From a candidate division CSSED10-310 bacterium (GTDB lineage Bacteria > CSSED10-310 > JAFGJC01): DNA of 10,022 nucleotides. Below are positions 7,125 to 10,022 of the stretch, piece by piece (within the stretch, counting starts at the first letter, position 1; each line of letters opens with the position of its first letter). Location: assembly GCA_016929305.1 (NCBI GenBank), contig JAFGJC010000451.1, positions 1 to 10,022 of the forward strand, given 5' to 3'. Under the pieces are notes generated by a model. The model saw only the letters and a program-made list of their open reading frames with translations. It was not told the DNA's origin and did not search any database. The position numbers and the translations under genes are program-made.

Positions 7125-8281
7125 TTCCGACACAAATTCTCAGCTGCCCGCGTTGCCCACTCAAGAGTTTGCAAAACTTGATCCATTGATTCGAGAGGAC
7201 AACTCACGTGTTTCTGCATAATGGTTTCAACAATCCAAGGAATCTGAGTGAAGGTAATTTGGCCATTAATGAAAGCATTAACGGCAATATCATTTGCAGC
7301 ATTCAGAACCGCAGGCATTGTTCCACCTTCGTGCAATGCTTCATAGGCCAAACGAAGACATTGAAATCGTTCCAAATCAGGTTCAAAAAACGTTAATTTC
7401 CCAAGAGATACCAGGTTCAAACCCGGTAGATCCAACATCCAATGCTCGCCCCCGGTTACAGCATATAATATCGGTAACCGCATATCGGGTAGACTCATCT
7501 GGGCCAGAATCGATCCATCCCAGGTTTCAATCATGGAATGAATGATGCTTTCAGGATGAATAATGACGTCTATTTCTTTTGCGGATAGATCAAAAAGCCA
7601 TTTGGCTTCGATAATCTCGAGTCCTTTGTTCATAAGGGTTGCTGAATCGATGGTTATTTTGTTACCCATATTCCACGTGGGATGCGCCAAAGCGTCCGCA
7701 ACCTCAATCTGATTCAGATCCACATCAGGTTTGGCAAAAAATGGTCCTCCTGAACAGGTTAAGATAATTCGTTGTAACGCATTACGTTTTATACCTTTCA
7801 AGCATTGATGAATCGCCGAATGTTCGGAATCAATGGGAATAATTCTAGATCCTGAATTTCGCGCAGTATCCATGATAAGTTTTCCGGCCACGACAAGTGT
7901 TTCCTTATTTGCCAAAGCCAGATCTTTACCAGCGGATATCGCAGCCATATTGGGTAATAAACCTGATATCCCTGAGACAGCTGAAACAACGATATCCGTC
8001 TGAACTAATTCACCTGCTGCTAATTCGGTCTGTCGCTTCTCGCCAAAAACAATGCTGATGTTTTTACCCGAAAGATCAGCAGCTATAGATTTGGCTGTCG
8101 ATGTATTCATGACAACCAATATTTCAGGGCATATCTGTTTCGCGATTCTGATGAGTTTTTCAGGGTTGTTCCCGATGGCACTTAATCCAACAATTTTGAA
8201 TTCATCTTTGAACCGCGACAATACATCTATAGTCTGCTCACCTATTGATCCAGTGCAGCCGAGTAGAGCTATTCTCTTCAC
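7121..8281 (-). CDS. dxr: 1-deoxy-D-xylulose 5-phosphate reductoisomerase
   Basis: Dxr rearranges and reduces DXP to 2-C-methyl-D-erythritol 4-phosphate with NADPH and a divalent metal, the committed step of the MEP pathway; it is the target of fosmidomycin. The protein has 386 residues, normal for the family. It starts with the NADPH-binding motif LLGCTGSIG (6-14). ALANKETLVVAG (about 123-134) and PIDSEHSAI follow, with metal ligands Asp151 and Glu153. Next come SGGPF, HPTWNMGNKITIDSATLMNKG with the catalytic-loop His200, and then the third metal ligand Glu222. Three GTG codons stand in a row (8287, 8284, 8281). The last is chosen because GAGG lies 7 bases upstream and the resulting MKRIALLG start matches the family. 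It follows the cdsA stop by 9 bases and overlaps ispG by ATGA. Confidence 0.95.
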   Translation of the reverse strand: MKRIALLGCTGSIGEQTIDVLSRFKDEFKIVGLSAIGNNPEKLIRIAKQICPEILVVMNTSTAKSIAADLSGKNISIVFGEKRQTELAAGELVQTDIVVSAVSGISGLLPNMAAISAGKDLALANKETLVVAGKLIMDTARNSGSRIIPIDSEHSAIHQCLKGIKRNALQRIILTCSGGPFFAKPDVDLNQIEVADALAHPTWNMGNKITIDSATLMNKGLEIIEAKWLFDLSAKEIDVIIHPESIIHSMIETWDGSILAQMSLPDMRLPILYAVTGGEHWMLDLPGLNLVSLGKLTFFEPDLERFQCLRLAYEALHEGGTMPAVLNAANDIAVNAFINGQITFTQIPWIVETIMQKHVSCPLESMDQVLQTLEWATRAAENLCRK

Positions 8282-8290
8282 CACCACACC

Positions 8291-9121
8291 TCAAGCATGC
8301 CAGAATATCCTGGCAAAACAGTACAAAAAAGGTGCCGAATAGAATAAATTATCCAGCCGATCCAGAAAACCACCATGGCCAGGCAGAAGACTTCCAGAAT
8401 CTTTCACCGAAGCTGCGCGTTTAAAGATTGATATTGTCAAATCTCCAGCATGAGCCATAAGCACTAACGCAACCGGCAGAAAAATCCGTTGCCAATGCAG
8501 CAAACCAATGTCAAGGATGAGGTCTGCAGCGTATCCTGCTAAAACACCAAAACAAATAGCACCGATTAAGCCTTCTACGGTTTTTTTGGGTGAAATAATG
8601 GGCGCCAGAGGTGTTTTTCCGAAAGTCTTACCGACATGTAATGCTCCTGCATCCCCCACCCACACAGTGGCTAGAAGAAAATAGATCATTTCACGATTAT
8701 CGAACTGCCCATGCAAAGGTGTTTCTCGCAACATGATAACCGCACCACCACCCCAAACGATGCAAACGATTCCGGTTACCAGAAAAACGATGCTTTGCGC
8801 AGCATCACTCATTTTCTTTCCACGATTGAAAATCTGAAAAGCACTGGCACCTGCAATGCATGTCATAAATGCCACATAAATAATCGAACCATCTCCAACC
8901 TGCGAGAATAAATACATTCCTGTCAGAGCAATGATGGCAAGGGAAATCGCATAAATTGGTGACAATGTGGGCGTTGACAAATGGCACCATTCGTATAACG
9001 CCAGTATGATGGCTACTGCAGCTATTGTATCAAAAACAATACTGGGACAGAATTGAATGACAATAATGAGGATTGGAACAGCAATCAAAGCCGTCATATA
9101 GCGAAGAAGCATATTTTTCAA
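8291..9121 (-). CDS. cdsA: Phosphatidate cytidylyltransferase (CDP-diacylglycerol synthase)
   Basis: CdsA makes CDP-diacylglycerol from phosphatidic acid and CTP, the branch-point precursor of bacterial phospholipids, in the cytoplasmic membrane. The 276-residue protein is almost entirely hydrophobic segments with short loops, as expected. The C-terminal family signature (231-257) is complete: S-x-x-K-R at 231-235, K-D at 240-241, H-G-G at 249-251 and D-R-x-D at 254-257. The upstream SPKKTVEG motif (177-184) and a VGDAGA segment (155-160) are also present. The longest start is TTG 9121, which overlaps the uppS stop as TTGA, with GGAA about 8 bases upstream. ATG 9112, three codons on, is the alternative and has no visible ribosome binding site. 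It lies between uppS and dxr in the conserved order. Confidence 0.94.
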   Translation of the reverse strand: MKNMLLRYMTALIAVPILIIVIQFCPSIVFDTIAAVAIILALYEWCHLSTPTLSPIYAISLAIIALTGMYLFSQVGDGSIIYVAFMTCIAGASAFQIFNRGKKMSDAAQSIVFLVTGIVCIVWGGGAVIMLRETPLHGQFDNREMIYFLLATVWVGDAGALHVGKTFGKTPLAPIISPKKTVEGLIGAICFGVLAGYAADLILDIGLLHWQRIFLPVALVLMAHAGDLTISIFKRAASVKDSGSLLPGHGGFLDRLDNLFYSAPFLYCFARIFWHA

Positions 9122-9882
9122 TTTTTAGTTTCCGGCGATTCGATACCGCCAAAACGGCGATCTCGTTTTTGAAAGGCATAAATAGCTTCACGTAGATCTT
9201 TTTCCGTGTAATCCGGCCATAAAACCTCAGTAAAAAACAACTCTGCGTAACTGCTTTGCCATATTAGAAAATTAGATAACCGGTATTCACCGCTTGTTCT
9301 AATAAGCAGATCAGGATCTGGAAGATCTGAGGTATACAGTAAAGAGGAAAAAAGATCTTCGGAAAGATCTTCAACATTAAATATATCATCTTTGACGAGT
9401 TGAACGAATCGACGGCATGCAGCTAATATCTCCTGGCGTCCGCTGTAACCCAACGCAAGATTCAATACTAATTTCTTACAGGATGCCGTTGAGACAATGA
9501 CATCGTTTAATGCTGATTTGACTTTTTGGGGAAAATTATCAAGAGAGCCACTAATCCGCAACTGAATATCATTTTCTAAGAGTTTCGCTTTTTGATTCAT
9601 TAAATTCGCATACAGTAGATCCATGAGTGCATCAATTTCCATCTTCGGACGGATCCAGTTTTCTTTCGAAAATGTGTACAAAGTGAGCACCTTGATTCCT
9701 AATTTCACACTCGCTTCTATGATTCGATTGACTGTCTTTACGCCTTCCCGATGACCCGCAACTCTCGGCATTCCTCTCCGTCGCGCCCATCGGCCATTTC
9801 CATCCATAATTATTGCTATATGTTTAGGCAATTTATGTGGATTGATTTTTATCAGTTTGTTTTTTTCGTTTTTTTTTCGCAT
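9118..9882 (-). CDS. uppS: Isoprenyl (undecaprenyl) diphosphate synthase, cis-type
   Basis: UppS adds isopentenyl diphosphate units in cis configuration to farnesyl diphosphate, giving C55 undecaprenyl diphosphate, the lipid carrier for peptidoglycan and O-antigen-type polymers. The 254-residue protein has the full set of cis-prenyltransferase motifs: IIMDGNGRWA with catalytic Asp27, GHREG (43-47), TLYTFSKENW (67-76), LALGYSGRQE (142-151), DLLIRTSGEYRLSNFLIWQ (191-209) with Arg195 and Arg201, and YAELFF with Glu214. The chain length of the product cannot be read from sequence, so C55 is inferred from family and context. The first ten residues are lysine- and asparagine-rich and encoded by A-runs of 9 and 7 bases. 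The ATG at 9882 is the only good start, with only a weak AGAG upstream. It follows frr by 27 bases and overlaps cdsA by 4. Confidence 0.95.
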   Translation of the reverse strand: MRKKNEKNKLIKINPHKLPKHIAIIMDGNGRWARRRGMPRVAGHREGVKTVNRIIEASVKLGIKVLTLYTFSKENWIRPKMEIDALMDLLYANLMNQKAKLLENDIQLRISGSLDNFPQKVKSALNDVIVSTASCKKLVLNLALGYSGRQEILAACRRFVQLVKDDIFNVEDLSEDLFSSLLYTSDLPDPDLLIRTSGEYRLSNFLIWQSSYAELFFTEVLWPDYTEKDLREAIYAFQKRDRRFGGIESPETKN

Positions 9883-9909
9883 TTACTCTAAAGATCGCAA
9901 TTATTTCGT

Positions 9910-10022
9910 TTATATCTCCAAAATTTCACTTTCTTTCGCTTCACCCAATTCATCAATTTGTTTAATGTAATCATCAGTCAACTCTTGAATTTTATCGTAG
10001 CCCCGATGGGCATCGTCTTCTG
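9910..10022 (-). CDS. frr: Ribosome recycling factor, C-terminal fragment (5' end outside window)
   Basis: The last 36 residues of an open frame enter from the right edge on the minus strand and end at TAA 9912-9910. The sequence is a charged helix containing IQELTDDYIKQIDELGEAKE, which resembles the C-terminal helix of RRF, where a K-x-T-D-x-Y-x-x-x-I-D-x-x-x-x-x-K-E pattern is typical. RRF splits the post-termination ribosome together with EF-G. The position directly upstream of uppS matches the common order frr-uppS-cdsA-dxr, which raises confidence despite the short fragment. Confidence 0.88.
   Translation of the reverse strand, partial: EDDAHRGYDKIQELTDDYIKQIDELGEAKESEILEI

Noticed and set aside
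1..10022. tRNA, CRISPR, insertion sequence or phage signals
   Set aside because: Reading both strands I found no repeat array, transposase, terminal inverted repeats or tRNA-like fold; nearly all sequence is accounted for by conserved housekeeping genes.

Overview
The window carries eight complete protein-coding genes and two fragments at the edges. All are ordinary bacterial families, densely packed, in AT-rich sequence. I see no RNA gene, insertion sequence, CRISPR array or long repeat. The gene set fits a bacterium with a periplasm-like compartment: a secreted HtrA-like protein, a Tat-type signal, and the frr-uppS-cdsA-dxr-ispG order common in Gram-negative-type genomes. The short ThiC, the AmmeMemoRadiSam-type radical SAM enzyme and the Fe-S enzyme IspG suggest an anaerobic or microaerophilic lifestyle. 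I cannot name the phylum.

Layout. Positions 1-1700 (+) hold the tail of an unrecognised gene running directly into an HtrA-like protein with two PDZ domains, whose catalytic His and Asp appear to be replaced. Positions 1706-4931 (-) form a compact operon read from right to left: thiC, thiD, and a radical SAM enzyme with a twin-arginine signal. A near-consensus sigma70-type promoter lies just upstream of thiC, and no TPP riboswitch is visible. Positions 5100-6011 (+) encode a membrane site-2 protease (M50) without a PDZ domain, divergent from thiC. Positions 6048-10022 (-) hold the envelope and isoprenoid cluster, in transcription order: frr (C-terminal end only), uppS, cdsA, dxr, ispG.

How the genes work together. 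Dxr and IspG are two steps of the MEP pathway, which supplies isoprenyl diphosphates. UppS turns these into the C55 carrier for peptidoglycan and surface polysaccharide, and CdsA makes CDP-diacylglycerol for phospholipids. ThiC and ThiD make the pyrimidine half of thiamine diphosphate, the cofactor of the DXP synthase step just before Dxr. In many bacteria the RseP-type M50 protease sits between dxr and ispG. Here it is absent from that slot, and a different PDZ-less M50 protease lies just beyond ispG in convergent orientation.

Most of this is housekeeping. The points most worth a second look are the apparent HtrA pseudoprotease, the Tat signal on an Fe-S radical SAM enzyme, and the RseP gap beside a non-orthologous S2P.
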